Assembly: GCA_964640655.1 (NCBI GenBank)
Contig: CAZXFT010000014.1
Coordinates: 18,605-82,604 of the forward strand
DNA: 64,000 bases
Direction: 5' to 3'
Source: BJGO01 sp964640655
GTDB lineage: Bacteria; Bacteroidota; Bacteroidia; Chitinophagales; UBA10324
Position numbers and translations under genes: made by a program. Under the pieces are notes generated by a model. It ran no database searches. It was not told the DNA's origin and saw nothing but the letters and a program-made list of their open reading frames with translations. How positions within the stretch are numbered: the first letter of the stretch is position 1; the number at the start of each line of letters is the position of its first letter. Below, one piece after another: positions 1 to 8,808 of this stretch.

Positions 1-1143
1 GGTGTGGTCATAGGCACGCAGTCCATTATTGTCGTATATGTTATTCGGGGCACTGTTGCGTCCGTGGTCAGGCATACAAATCATGATTGTGTCATTAGCC
101 AGTATGGGATGGCTCTGAATTTTATTCCACAACCAACCCACACCATAATCAGCTTTGTGTAGGTTTTCGCAGTAACCGGTGAAGTTGCTGTGACAAGTAT
201 CAGAATTGAAAGTGTTAATGACTAACAATTCGGGAGCCATTTTATCGAGCACCTGCCATGCATAAGCAATGTTGTATAGGTCGCCGTTCAACTGACCGGT
301 ACTAACCCCAGTTGGTAGCGGAAAGGGAATATTTCCACTTTGTGTAGCTTGTAATGTTTCCTTAATAAAGGTTTCGATTTGATCGCGGTCGTTGATATTA
401 TTGATGATGCCGGGCAAGTCAGCAGCTGTCAGGCTAAAGTTGGCGTCAAGATATTTTTTAATGTCGCGGATTTTTTGAACATCGTCGGGTTGAAAGTCAA
501 CACCATTCCCTATGTTGTTGATGCCTACAGTACCAAAAGTACTCGCAGGCCTAAAGTAGTTGGCACCATATTGTGCGCCGTATAAACCATGTCGGCTGAA
601 GTTGAGAGATGGATAAGGTCCTAAACCTTCGCTAAGCCACCAGGCATTGATAGCGCTTTTTGCAGGACTATTATGTTTGCGATAGTATTCAAAAAGAGTA
701 GGGTAATCAGGATTGATGTTAAGATCAATTCCGGTATTGGTATAGTTGCCGGTAATGGCAGCAGTGTGTCCGTTGTAGTGACCTGTTGGTCCGCTGTTAT
801 AACGCATCTCCCTGAATAAGGTGCCTTGCGATGCCAGTGATTGCGACAGCAATGGTTGCCAGCGTGTATAGAGTTGGGCACTGGTGGCAGGTGGCGCACC
901 ACTAAGCATATTTTCCATCAGATTGCCGGTGTAAGGCAAATTCTGATCAGCCAAGTATGCTTGTTCAATAGACTCTTGATGCCTGATACCTCCGGCAAAA
1001 AGCACAAAAACGACATGGTTAACAATGCGTGTTCCGGTTTGTGCAAAGAGGCGTCCGCTTGGAAGTATATACGGAGCCACAAAAGCTCCTGCTGTTGCTA
1101 GTCCTGCGTTACGTAGAAAGCGTCTTCTGCTGCTTCGGTTCAT
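1..1143 (-). CDS. DUF1501 family Tat-exported protein (alkaline phosphatase superfamily), 3' part beyond window
   Basis: The reading frame is open from an ATG at 1143 to the window edge, 381 codons, so the C-terminus is missing. Residues 5-11 (SRRRFLR) form a twin-arginine export motif. A hydrophobic stretch and an Ala cleavage region ending in RLFAQ follow, so the protein is probably exported folded by Tat. The body contains GHYNGHTAAITG near residue 120 and ends in a CMPDHGRN segment. Such Asp-His metal-site motifs are typical of the alkaline phosphatase/sulfatase superfamily to which DUF1501 belongs. The start lies 8 bp after the stop of the upstream lipoprotein gene, so it is the last gene of a three-gene leftward operon. 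DUF1501 proteins in Planctomycetes and Bacteroidota commonly sit beside DUF1549/DUF1800-like partners. The substrate is unknown. Confidence 0.82.
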   Translation of the reverse strand, partial: MNRSSRRRFLRNAGLATAGAFVAPYILPSGRLFAQTGTRIVNHVVFVLFAGGIRHQESIEQAYLADQNLPYTGNLMENMLSGAPPATSAQLYTRWQPLLSQSLASQGTLFREMRYNSGPTGHYNGHTAAITGNYTNTGIDLNINPDYPTLFEYYRKHNSPAKSAINAWWLSEGLGPYPSLNFSRHGLYGAQYGANYFRPASTFGTVGINNIGNGVDFQPDDVQKIRDIKKYLDANFSLTAADLPGIINNINDRDQIETFIKETLQATQSGNIPFPLPTGVSTGQLNGDLYNIAYAWQVLDKMAPELLVINTFNSDTCHSNFTGYCENLHKADYGVGWLWNKIQSHPILANDTIMICMPDHGRNSAPNNIYDNNGLRAYDHT

Positions 1144-1151
1144 AGTCATAG

Positions 1152-1673
1152 TTAATAGAAGTTGTATTCGTTACTTAATGCAAATGCTGCGTACACCATT
1201 TCGGGTGTTACGGCAAGGTCGTCGGTTATCATTTTCTGTAATTGATAGGCTTCGTAAGGTGTTGGGTTACGTAAATAAAATTTCAGATAGGAGTCACTAA
1301 CAAATTGTGGTATGTCGTCGCGCATTTGTTGGTTGGTCGGAATTTGAATTCCGGTAAGTGTTAGAAATCGGTTCAAGGTAAGTGAGTTGGCAATTTCTTT
1401 GTCGCCTATACTCAGGAATACTTCGCTAAGTTCGTTCAGCTTTTGTGCAGATATATTTTGATTGAAAAGGTTTGCATACAAAATGGAAATGTATTGCAAT
1501 GAAGTCTTCTGCTTGGTCTTTTGACCATTGTTCAGATAAAGTGTAACAGGATTTACCTCGTATATCACATTATCGTAAACTCTTTTTTCAAAAACATCGC
1601 GTTTGCAAGCAGTAATAAGGATTGTACTGCACAGCACAGAACAAAGTAGAAATTTAAAAACCTGCATATTCAA
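1152..1673 (-). CDS. Putative lipoprotein, DUF1501-operon partner
   Basis: A 173-residue protein with a signal peptide and lipobox ITAC (Cys23), so it is probably anchored to the outer membrane. I do not recognise a named domain. The segment LYANLFNQNISAQKLNELSE (about residues 64-83) resembles the start of the larger upstream lipoprotein (LYVDLLGRQATSSELN). Such helical motifs resemble those in DUF1549/DUF1800-type partners of DUF1501 proteins. The start overlaps the upstream gene by 20 bp and its stop is 8 bp before the DUF1501 start, so the three genes are probably co-translated. It may be a diverged partial paralogue of its neighbour. No function is assigned. Confidence 0.72.
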   Translation of the reverse strand: MNMQVFKFLLCSVLCSTILITACKRDVFEKRVYDNVIYEVNPVTLYLNNGQKTKQKTSLQYISILYANLFNQNISAQKLNELSEVFLSIGDKEIANSLTLNRFLTLTGIQIPTNQQMRDDIPQFVSDSYLKFYLRNPTPYEAYQLQKMITDDLAVTPEMVYAAFALSNEYNFY

Positions 1674-2562
1674 AACTGATTAAGATTTGTTTTTGTAATG
1701 ATTTGTAATCACCGGAGGGTTTAATTAGGTTAATTCCGGCATAAATTTCCTGTGAGGTAGCATTGCGCAGAAGAAACTGTTGGTAATATTTTCGGGTAAG
1801 GCCTTCATAAAATGCTTCGGTGGTAGTAACAATGTTCATATAATCTCCTTTGTTGCTTCCACTTTCAAGAAATAAAGTAGATGATTGATTATCCACCATC
1901 TTGATTCCTGCTTCTAACTCAGCAGTATTTGGTGCACGACGGAACAAGTCATCGAAGGAACCCTTTACAAAATTTTCGGTTCCCATATTTACCTGATCAT
2001 AAAAGTAGTTATTCAGAAAGCGAAAGTAAAATTCGTTGATAGTGATGCTGCTATTTTTCAAATCACTTGCAGCATTCAAAACCTTGAACATTTTATCATT
2101 TTCATTCCCATAATAAATGGCACTGTAGGGATTACCATTGAGCGAATCGAAATAAGCTAGATAGTTGAAGAAATCAATCTGATCCTGAATTGCACTTGTA
2201 CCGGTGCCATTGATGTAATCATCGGAAGTAGTTTCAAATAATCTGCGATAGAATAATGAATCCTGCATTAGTTGTTCTACAATAACAGTTCGTGCTACAG
2301 TCGACAGATTGCTTTGTATCAGGTTGTTTATATGTGTGTTTAATTCAGAAGATGTTGCCTGCCTGCCTAATAAGTCAACATAAAGCTTATTAACGTACAG
2401 TTTAATATCAAGAGTAGGAACTCCGGTATAGTTTGGAATGGTGTTGCCGCCTATAATGGTATCGCCGTGAACCTCACGGGTAATGGGATCTTTTTTACAT
2501 GAGAACTGAATCCACGATAATCCGAGTAAAAGAACAAAAAGGTGGGGCAGGGTAAATTTCAT
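1654..2562 (-). CDS. Putative lipoprotein, first gene of DUF1501 operon
   Basis: A 302-residue protein with a signal peptide and lipobox-like QFSC (Cys22) followed by KKDP, typical of Bacteroidota lipoproteins. Around residue 60, LYVDLLGRQATSSELN resembles the opening of DUF1549-like domains found next to DUF1501 proteins in Planctomycetes. The rest is predicted to be largely helical with no motif I recognise. It is first in a leftward operon and overlaps the next gene by 20 bp. About 200 bp of non-coding DNA separates it from the divergent dehydrogenase gene, which presumably holds both promoters. It probably works at the cell surface with the Tat-exported DUF1501 protein. Confidence 0.72.
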   Translation of the reverse strand: MKFTLPHLFVLLLGLSWIQFSCKKDPITREVHGDTIIGGNTIPNYTGVPTLDIKLYVNKLYVDLLGRQATSSELNTHINNLIQSNLSTVARTVIVEQLMQDSLFYRRLFETTSDDYINGTGTSAIQDQIDFFNYLAYFDSLNGNPYSAIYYGNENDKMFKVLNAASDLKNSSITINEFYFRFLNNYFYDQVNMGTENFVKGSFDDLFRRAPNTAELEAGIKMVDNQSSTLFLESGSNKGDYMNIVTTTEAFYEGLTRKYYQQFLLRNATSQEIYAGINLIKPSGDYKSLQKQILISFEYAGF

Positions 2563-2771
2563 CAGGTAGTAATGATATGTGCTAAACGAAAGATAAGCAA
2601 TAATTGTATCAAAAACACTTTATAGTAAATGAGTAGTTATAAACATGCTATTTATCTATAGAGCTAATCTGGGTGCAGCTCCTTATAACGCTATTAATCA
2701 TTAAATACTTTCATTAAAGTATTATTATTTCATCTTCTGTTAGCTTATATTTCAACCGTTAAACCTGACAA

Positions 2772-3731
2772 ATGCGTAACACCGATACAATTTTAGTGAT
2801 TGGAGCCTGCGGACAAATAGGTTCTGAATTGACACTTGCTCTTCGCAAGAATTACAATGTTATAGCCACCGATTTAAAAGATCCATCATATGACATATTG
2901 AACAGTGGTCCATTTGAACGTCTCGATGTTTTGAATAAGAGCGGTATCCATGAAATAGTTAAGAAGCATAATGTTAAGCAGATTTATCATTTAGCTGCAA
3001 TTCTTTCTGCCACAGGAGAAAAGAACCCGGAAATGGCTTGGCGCATCAATATGAAAGGCCTTTTAAATGTGCTGAATGTGTGTGTCGAAGAAAATATTTC
3101 CAAATTATTCTGGCCATCAACCATAGCTGTTTTTGGTCCTACAACACCTCGAGTGAACACACCGCAGTTCACGGTAATGGAGCCTAATACTGTCTATGGC
3201 ATCAGCAAGCAGGCCGGTGAGCGTTGGTGTGATTATTATTTCCAAAAGAAAAATTTGGATGTCCGCAGTATGCGTTATCCGGGTCTGATTAGTTATAAAA
3301 CACCGGGCGGCGGTGGCACTACCGATTATGCCATAGACATTTACTTCGATGCAAAAAAACAGCAGCATTATACCTGCTTTCTAGCTGCCGATACACGGTT
3401 ACCCATGATGTATATGCCTGATGCTATCAGAGGTACTATTGAACTCATGGAAGCAGAACAGCAGAAGATTAAAGTTCGCTCTGGTTACAATTTATCGGCT
3501 ATGTCTTTCACACCGGATGAAGTCTATCATTCCATAGTCAAGCATATCCCTGAATTTAAAATTGACTATGCGCCGGACTTCCGTCAACAGATAGCTGCTA
3601 ACTGGCCTGAAAGTATTGATGATTCTTGTGCCCGCAAAGACTGGGGTTGGAGGCATGAATTTGATTTGGAAGCAATGACTAAAGATATGCTCACAAATAT
3701 TCCTGTGAACGACGAATCGGTTCATGTTTAA
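2772..3731 (+). CDS. L-threonine 3-dehydrogenase, short-chain (SDR/epimerase-like) type
   Basis: A 319-residue extended SDR enzyme. The N-terminal Rossmann motif GACGQIG (11-17) binds NAD+. Tyr142 and Lys146 in NTVYGISK form the catalytic YxxxK. SYKTPGGGGTTDYA (around 178) and the C-terminal half match the epimerase-like threonine dehydrogenases of Flavobacterium and Cupriavidus rather than true UDP-sugar epimerases. It would oxidise L-threonine to 2-amino-3-oxobutyrate, which 2-amino-3-ketobutyrate CoA ligase then splits. It is a stand-alone gene. Its stop overlaps the stop of the convergent rlmB by 4 bp. A TATATTTC sequence at 2746-2753 is one base away from the Bacteroidota -7 box and may be its promoter. 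Confidence 0.85.
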   Translation: MRNTDTILVIGACGQIGSELTLALRKNYNVIATDLKDPSYDILNSGPFERLDVLNKSGIHEIVKKHNVKQIYHLAAILSATGEKNPEMAWRINMKGLLNVLNVCVEENISKLFWPSTIAVFGPTTPRVNTPQFTVMEPNTVYGISKQAGERWCDYYFQKKNLDVRSMRYPGLISYKTPGGGGTTDYAIDIYFDAKKQQHYTCFLAADTRLPMMYMPDAIRGTIELMEAEQQKIKVRSGYNLSAMSFTPDEVYHSIVKHIPEFKIDYAPDFRQQIAANWPESIDDSCARKDWGWRHEFDLEAMTKDMLTNIPVNDESVHV

Positions 3732-4474
3732 TGCATACGCTGCTTCATAACTTCATAAAGCATAATTCCTGCAGCAACTGATACATTCAATGATTCTGCA
3801 TTTGCTGTCATTGGAATTTTAACTACAGCATCACATTCTTTCAGAACTACATCACTCACACCACTGCCTTCATCTCCCATCAATAGAGCAAGTGGTAAAT
3901 TGAGTTCCTCATCGTGAAGATTAATCTTAGTATTCATATCGGCACCTAATACACGAATGCCGTTAAGTTTAAGTTGTTCAATACATTTCATTACACTTTT
4001 TTCACGACACACGGATAGCTTCAGTAAAGTTCCTGCAGATGCTTTCACTGCCTCTTCATTAATCATAGCACCTGACTTCACCGGCATCACCATACCATGT
4101 GCCCCCATACAATATGCACTGCGGGCAATAGCTCCAACGTTGCGAACATCAGTAATTCCATCACAAATGATTATTAATGGGTGTTCACCTTTTAGTTGTG
4201 CTGAGTTGATAATATCGTCGAGTGTTACATAATCTACATGCGAAAGAAAAGCAACCACACCCTGATGATTGCCACGTGTTATTTGATTCAGCCTTTGATT
4301 CGGAGTATAAACACATGGAATATTCTTTTCTCTGCAAGCACTGATGATGCTTCGAACCGGTCCGGTGTTTAATCCCTGTCGAACGAAAACCTTTTCGATG
4401 GCTGTTTCGCTGTCTAGTGCCTCGGTTACGGGATGAATTCCGTGAATGACCTGATCTTTATTGGGTTGATTCAT
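3728..4474 (-). CDS. rlmB: 23S rRNA (guanosine-2'-O-)-methyltransferase RlmB-like (TrmH/SpoU family)
   Basis: A 248-residue SPOUT methyltransferase of normal length. The N-terminal 75 residues form the SpoU substrate-binding domain (HGIHPVTEAL). The catalytic part shows motif 1 DVRNVGAIARSA, motif 2 LLMGDEGSGVS and motif 3 IPMTANAESLNVSVAAG, which make the knotted AdoMet site. The expected reaction is 2'-O-methylation of a 23S rRNA guanosine (G2251 in E. coli), although some family members act on other positions or on tRNA. The start overlaps the stop of the upstream C40 peptidase by 4 bp (ATGA), indicating translational coupling in the 7.4-3.7 kb leftward run. Confidence 0.88.
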   Translation of the reverse strand: MNQPNKDQVIHGIHPVTEALDSETAIEKVFVRQGLNTGPVRSIISACREKNIPCVYTPNQRLNQITRGNHQGVVAFLSHVDYVTLDDIINSAQLKGEHPLIIICDGITDVRNVGAIARSAYCMGAHGMVMPVKSGAMINEEAVKASAGTLLKLSVCREKSVMKCIEQLKLNGIRVLGADMNTKINLHDEELNLPLALLMGDEGSGVSDVVLKECDAVVKIPMTANAESLNVSVAAGIMLYEVMKQRMH

Positions 4475-5088
4475 AAATTATTTTTTGGCCTTCCGGCACA
4501 ACTGTAATATCGTTTATAATAGTCTTCCGTAAGATTACTTATGGTTACTCCGGCTTTTGTGCTGGCATGAATAAAGTAGTTGTTAGTTAAATAGACACCA
4601 ACATGAGAGATTCTTCCACGATGAATTCTGAAGAACAATAAATCACCTTCCATCAACTCATTTCGTTTGATGTTGGAGCAGGTTTGTTGAAGATGTCCGC
4701 TACTGCCTGTTATTTTTAACCCATATACATCCTGATATAACCTTGCTACAAACGACGAGCAATCTATGCCGTGTTTATCGTGTCCACCATATTTGTATGG
4801 CACACCGTTCCATTCGTCAGCAAAGGCAAGCATCTTTGTTTCGGGAAGTGTCTTTACATCTACCCGCAATATTTTACTGTATTTGTTTTGCAGCACCGAA
4901 GTTTGGTTGGTCTCAATAAGTAAATTGTTACCACCTCCGTGTGAATTAACTTTAATCCTTTCTTTATTCGAAAGCGGGTCAATACAAATCTCTTCTCTGG
5001 TATGAATTTTTTTTAAAAAATTACAACTGCTCAAACTAATACAAGCAGATAAAACAATCAGCAAAAAATAAAATGGTTTGTTGTCCAT
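4471..5088 (-). CDS. C40 (NlpC/P60) cysteine peptidase, lipoprotein
   Basis: A 205-residue lipoprotein with lipobox LSSC (Cys22). The NlpC/P60 domain fills the C-terminal half: catalytic Cys110 in HGIDCSSF, His162 in SHVGVY and a third polar residue near His174 in FIHAST. Family members cleave peptidoglycan stem peptides (gamma-D-Glu to diamino acid bonds) in the periplasm. Unlike the second C40 enzyme in this cluster it carries no clear SH3 domain, only an uncharacterised 80-residue linker. It begins directly after the stop of the NAD(P)HX repair gene (0 bp apart) and overlaps rlmB by 4 bp. Confidence 0.85.
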   Translation of the reverse strand: MDNKPFYFLLIVLSACISLSSCNFLKKIHTREEICIDPLSNKERIKVNSHGGGNNLLIETNQTSVLQNKYSKILRVDVKTLPETKMLAFADEWNGVPYKYGGHDKHGIDCSSFVARLYQDVYGLKITGSSGHLQQTCSNIKRNELMEGDLLFFRIHRGRISHVGVYLTNNYFIHASTKAGVTISNLTEDYYKRYYSCAGRPKNNL

Positions 5089-6591
5089 TTATGCTAATAG
5101 TTTTTTAAATGATTTTGGTAATGCTTCAATAAGCAATGATGAAGATGAACTGTATGCGGTATAATTTTTACTAACTGATTTTGCACTTAACATCATTAGT
5201 TGTAATGCTATGATACAGGCAGGCAAAGATTCGTAACCCTGTGCTAAAAATGAAGTAATGATGCCGGTTAACACATCTCCCGAACCGGCTTTGCCCAATG
5301 ACGCATCAGGATGCATACAATAAAACATATTCCCATCATGATCGCAGATACAGGAGTGTGTTGCCTTTAAAACGACGGTGCATTGATGCTTTACACAAAA
5401 CTCCTTTAATGTTGTTAATCGTTCCGCATGTGTCACGTGTGACTTTGTTAAGCGGTCAAATTCTTTGAAATGTGGAGTAAGAATACTTTGTTTAGGTACT
5501 GTAAAGTTTTTGTGTATTGCCAAAATATTAATTGCATCAGCATCAATTACTACATGTTTATTGCAAGTATATAAGAACTGCAATACTGCTTGCTGTGTGA
5601 GATCAGAAGTGCCAATGCCACATCCTATTCCATAAGCATCAGCATAGGGTAGCAAAGGAATATGGGTGATAATCTGTTGGTGTAAGTCTGTGTGCAACAT
5701 TACTTCAGGCAATCGTACATTAAATGCAGTTTTTAAACCGGATGGGATTATCGCACTTAACATTCCACAACCACTATGCAAGCAAGATTCGGTGGCAAGC
5801 AAGGCAGCGCCGGCTTTGTCTTCACTACCGGCTATAATTACAGCGTGCCCATTATGCCATTTATTGAAGTAAGATTTCTTTGGATTTAGTAGTTTATGTG
5901 CATCTATAGTTTCAAGACTATAAATTGAAGTGTTCTGTTCTGAAATTGCTTTTTCAGAAAGGCCAATATCAACGGTTATCAATTCACCAATAAAAGGGAT
6001 ATTCTCTTCAAACAAGCACATCAACTTAGTTAATTCAAAAGTTATGGTTGCACTTGCTTTAATGGTATGAATACTGTTGGGTAAAAAGCTCTCAGATATA
6101 CCTGATGGTACATCAACACTAACAACTATTTTATTACAATCATTAACGAATGAAATCAGTGAAGAATAGATACCTGAAGGTATTCTGTTTAGCCCACTGC
6201 CAAAAAGCGCATCAACTATAATATCAGATGTTTGAATAAGGTGTTTAATCTCATAATTCAGTGCAAATAGTTCAACATATGGAATACCCGAGCGCTTGAT
6301 CTTATCCAGTTGTAATAAGAAATCACCGCTGTAATTCTCTGAACGCACATAGATGACCTTTACTTGAAAATTCAGTTCGGTCAGTATACGAGCTATGGCT
6401 AATCCGTCGCCACCATTATTTCCGGGACCACAAATAACCATGATGGAGTTATTCCGGGCAATTAGTGGAGTAAACGAATCAGTAAAACTTTTTGCAGCAC
6501 GCTCCATCAATTTTATCGATGGAATATTTTCCAAACGTAGTGTTTCGACATCAATAGCCCTTATGGATTCATTGCTAAAAACTTTCTTCAT
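5089..6591 (-). CDS. nnr: Bifunctional NAD(P)H-hydrate epimerase / ADP-dependent dehydratase
   Basis: A 500-residue two-domain metabolite-repair enzyme. The N-terminal YjeF_N domain (about 1-215) carries CGPGNNGGDGLAIAR and DALFGSGLNR and epimerises R-NADHX to S-NADHX. The C-terminal ribokinase-like domain (about 225-500) carries NGHAVIIAGSEDKAGAA, LTPHFKEFDRL and GKAGSGDVLTG and dehydrates S-NAD(P)HX with ADP. The length and order are those of the usual fusion. Its ATG overlaps the stop of the upstream C40 peptidase (ATGA), so the two are translationally coupled. Their functions are unrelated and the arrangement looks like a housekeeping operon. Confidence 0.9.
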   Translation of the reverse strand: MKKVFSNESIRAIDVETLRLENIPSIKLMERAAKSFTDSFTPLIARNNSIMVICGPGNNGGDGLAIARILTELNFQVKVIYVRSENYSGDFLLQLDKIKRSGIPYVELFALNYEIKHLIQTSDIIVDALFGSGLNRIPSGIYSSLISFVNDCNKIVVSVDVPSGISESFLPNSIHTIKASATITFELTKLMCLFEENIPFIGELITVDIGLSEKAISEQNTSIYSLETIDAHKLLNPKKSYFNKWHNGHAVIIAGSEDKAGAALLATESCLHSGCGMLSAIIPSGLKTAFNVRLPEVMLHTDLHQQIITHIPLLPYADAYGIGCGIGTSDLTQQAVLQFLYTCNKHVVIDADAINILAIHKNFTVPKQSILTPHFKEFDRLTKSHVTHAERLTTLKEFCVKHQCTVVLKATHSCICDHDGNMFYCMHPDASLGKAGSGDVLTGIITSFLAQGYESLPACIIALQLMMLSAKSVSKNYTAYSSSSSLLIEALPKSFKKLLA

Positions 6592-7364
6592 ACTATTCTC
6601 CTGATAAGGCGCAGTTTGTGGGAGTAGTTTCCTGCATCTTTATTGAAAATACCGTTATGGTCAATGCTGTCAATCCGTACCTTACCCGAAGCGTGAATAA
6701 TTTTTCTCTCCGGTAAGATGATTCCAACGTGAATAATTCTCTTTTGCTCATTATCGAAAAAAGCCAAATCGCCGGTTTGTGCCTGATTGATAAATTCTAC
6801 TATGCGTCCTTGTTCTGCTTGTTGATAAGCATCTCTGTATAGTTTAATGTTGAAGAATCGAAACACCATTTGGGTAAATCCAGAACAATCTATTCCAAAC
6901 GGGGAACGACCACCCCAGAGATAGGGAGCATTCAAGTAATTTTTGGCTGTGTTGATTATTTTTTCAGGTGTTGGTTTGCAGTTGGTGGTATTAATAACCT
7001 CAGCATTGGAGCTGAATATATTTTGCCCCAGTTGAAACGAGTTGTTTTGATAAAATGGCATTACAGCACCTAGCGTTATCGCATAGCTCTCATCTCCCAA
7101 TTTAGCTTTACAACTTAATTCAGAACAAAGATTCTCTGAACTCCTTAGTGCCAGTTCGTATTCTTCTGGGTTTAATAAAAGTAACTGCTTGTCCGAAATC
7201 CAACCCTCATAACCATCGTATGCATTTTTAACCTGTAACCATTTTGGGCTTTGAGATAGAATTTGAACACATTCTCCAAAGAGGAGTTGGCTGACCATTT
7301 CACTTTTATCCGAAGCTTCAGCACGCATTGGAGCAAGAGCAATTTGAATGATTCCGAAACGCAA
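6588..7364 (-). CDS. C40 (NlpC/P60) family peptidase with SH3-like domains, no signal peptide
   Basis: A 258-residue protein. Residues 1-65 form an SH3-like domain (MRAEASDKSEMVSQLLFGE, then GYEGWISDKQ), about 70-125 a second one. The NlpC/P60 domain at about 130-258 has Cys160 in GIDCSGF, His212 in IHVGII and His224 in IIHASG. It matches the Bacteroidota dipeptidyl-peptidase VI-like group, which is often cytoplasmic and recycles murein peptides. No signal peptide is visible. The frame opens with TTG at 7364, two codons after an in-frame TAA; the first ATG is codon 13, already inside the conserved SH3 start. I therefore prefer TTG. It heads the leftward operon. Confidence 0.82.
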   Translation of the reverse strand: MRFGIIQIALAPMRAEASDKSEMVSQLLFGECVQILSQSPKWLQVKNAYDGYEGWISDKQLLLLNPEEYELALRSSENLCSELSCKAKLGDESYAITLGAVMPFYQNNSFQLGQNIFSSNAEVINTTNCKPTPEKIINTAKNYLNAPYLWGGRSPFGIDCSGFTQMVFRFFNIKLYRDAYQQAEQGRIVEFINQAQTGDLAFFDNEQKRIIHVGIILPERKIIHASGKVRIDSIDHNGIFNKDAGNYSHKLRLIRRIV

Positions 7365-7693
7365 AAAAAATTAATGTTTCTGCTAAAATAGCCGTTCTAT
7401 AGCAATTCAATTTTGGTCAAAATATCATCAAAATGTAAATAAAGCTTGTCCCAGCATTAGGAAACCTGATTTCAACAGTCTATCTTGCTTCCGAAAACCG
7501 AACAGAGTTCCTAATGTCAACTTCAATTGTTACTGTACCCTTGGTACGGCGTTGTAATTACTTGCTCATTTCAGCAAGCAATACAAACCCTTATCAACCG
7601 TTATTTCTTCGCCTAAATCCACTCCTCGCTTAGATTTGATTTTTCATAGAAAGCTAACACTTGGATAATGATATTATTACTTTATTTGCAAAA

Positions 7694-8701
7694 ATGAGAT
7701 TATTTTGGGTGTTTTGGGTCTTATTGCTATGCAGTTCCGTTACTGCACAAGATATCCATTTTTCCCAATTCAATGTTAATCCCATCTTACAAAATCCTGC
7801 GAATACGGGGTACTTCAATTGTGACTATCGATTCACAGGAATCTATAAAGAGCAGTGGCGTAGTGTAACGGTTCCGTATCAAACTTTTGCTTCGAGTTTT
7901 GATATGCGTTTTATCCAGTCTAAAAAGTCAAAGGATATAGGTGGTTTAGGCTTAAATTTCTTTAACGACAAAGCCGGTGATGCTAATTTTTCACACACGA
8001 ACATAGGCATAGCTGGTGCTTATCATAAGAACTTTGATCGCTTTGGCATGAATTATTTCGGTGCCGGTATGTTACTATCCTATGGTAACGGGAATATTGA
8101 CTATACAAAACTGCGATTCGGTAATCAGGCTCCACCATGCCCTACTTGTCCGTTGCTGCCGTCAACTCAAGCGATACCTGTAGGTTTTGGTTATGTTGAT
8201 GCTTCAGCCGGTGTGGTATATAATTACATACCGCAAACACGAGATAATCACATACAACTAGGTGCCGCAATCTTCCATCTGAATCAACCTAAAAAATCAT
8301 TCTATAACAATCCCGACGCGCGTATACCTCGCAAATACGTGTTTCACGGCAGTGCACAGATTAGAGTCAATTCAAGAATAGATCTGTTTCCAAAGGTTAA
8401 TGTCTCTTTTCAGGGAACGAATAGAGAATATATGTTTGGAACCTTTACCCGTATTGATTTAGATAAATATAGAAACAGTAAATACGGAGTATATATCGGC
8501 ACATGGGTTAGGGTGCAGGACGCATTTATACTTGTTTACAGATTGGATGCTGACAAATTAAGCTTCGCTTTTAGTTACGATATAAATACTTCTTCACTAA
8601 AACCGGCCAGTGCATCTCGAGGTGGACCTGAACTTTCATTAATTTATATAGGATGCATACCTAACAGGAACAGTAAAACTGTTTTTTGTCCAAGGTTTTG
8701 A
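7694..8701 (+). CDS. PorP/SprF family type IX secretion system membrane protein
   Basis: A 335-residue outer-membrane beta-barrel protein. I start it at the ATG at 7694 because the signal peptide (MRLFWVFWVLLLCSSVTAQ) begins there; the upstream TTG extension adds a polar stretch that would spoil it. The mature start DIHFSQFNVNPILQNPANTG is the hallmark of PorP/SprF proteins. These belong to the T9SS/gliding apparatus and are often encoded beside the one large adhesin they help to export or display. Here the next gene (107 bp downstream, same strand) encodes a CHU_C-tailed giant. A TTG (7661) and TTTATTTG (7681-7688) 17 bp apart resemble a Bacteroidota promoter, but would give an almost leaderless message. 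Confidence 0.9.
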   Translation: MRLFWVFWVLLLCSSVTAQDIHFSQFNVNPILQNPANTGYFNCDYRFTGIYKEQWRSVTVPYQTFASSFDMRFIQSKKSKDIGGLGLNFFNDKAGDANFSHTNIGIAGAYHKNFDRFGMNYFGAGMLLSYGNGNIDYTKLRFGNQAPPCPTCPLLPSTQAIPVGFGYVDASAGVVYNYIPQTRDNHIQLGAAIFHLNQPKKSFYNNPDARIPRKYVFHGSAQIRVNSRIDLFPKVNVSFQGTNREYMFGTFTRIDLDKYRNSKYGVYIGTWVRVQDAFILVYRLDADKLSFAFSYDINTSSLKPASASRGGPELSLIYIGCIPNRNSKTVFCPRF

Positions 8702-8808
8702 TAAAGATTTATGGGCTTTTTCTTGAAATAGCTGTTTAAAACATTTACATTTACAACAAACGTAACCTACCAGTGTTACGTAAATCTATACATAAACCGA
8801 ACGAAAGC

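Noticed and set aside
7365..7660. Possible small gene or RNA between the C40 peptidase and PorP genes
   Set aside because: The 296 bp show no frame with protein-like composition, no stable hairpin and only a weak promoter-like sequence at 7661-7688.
8773..8808. GTG at 8773 as the start of the giant surface protein
   Set aside because: It adds a polar, charged extension before a perfect signal peptide that begins at the ATG at 8809.
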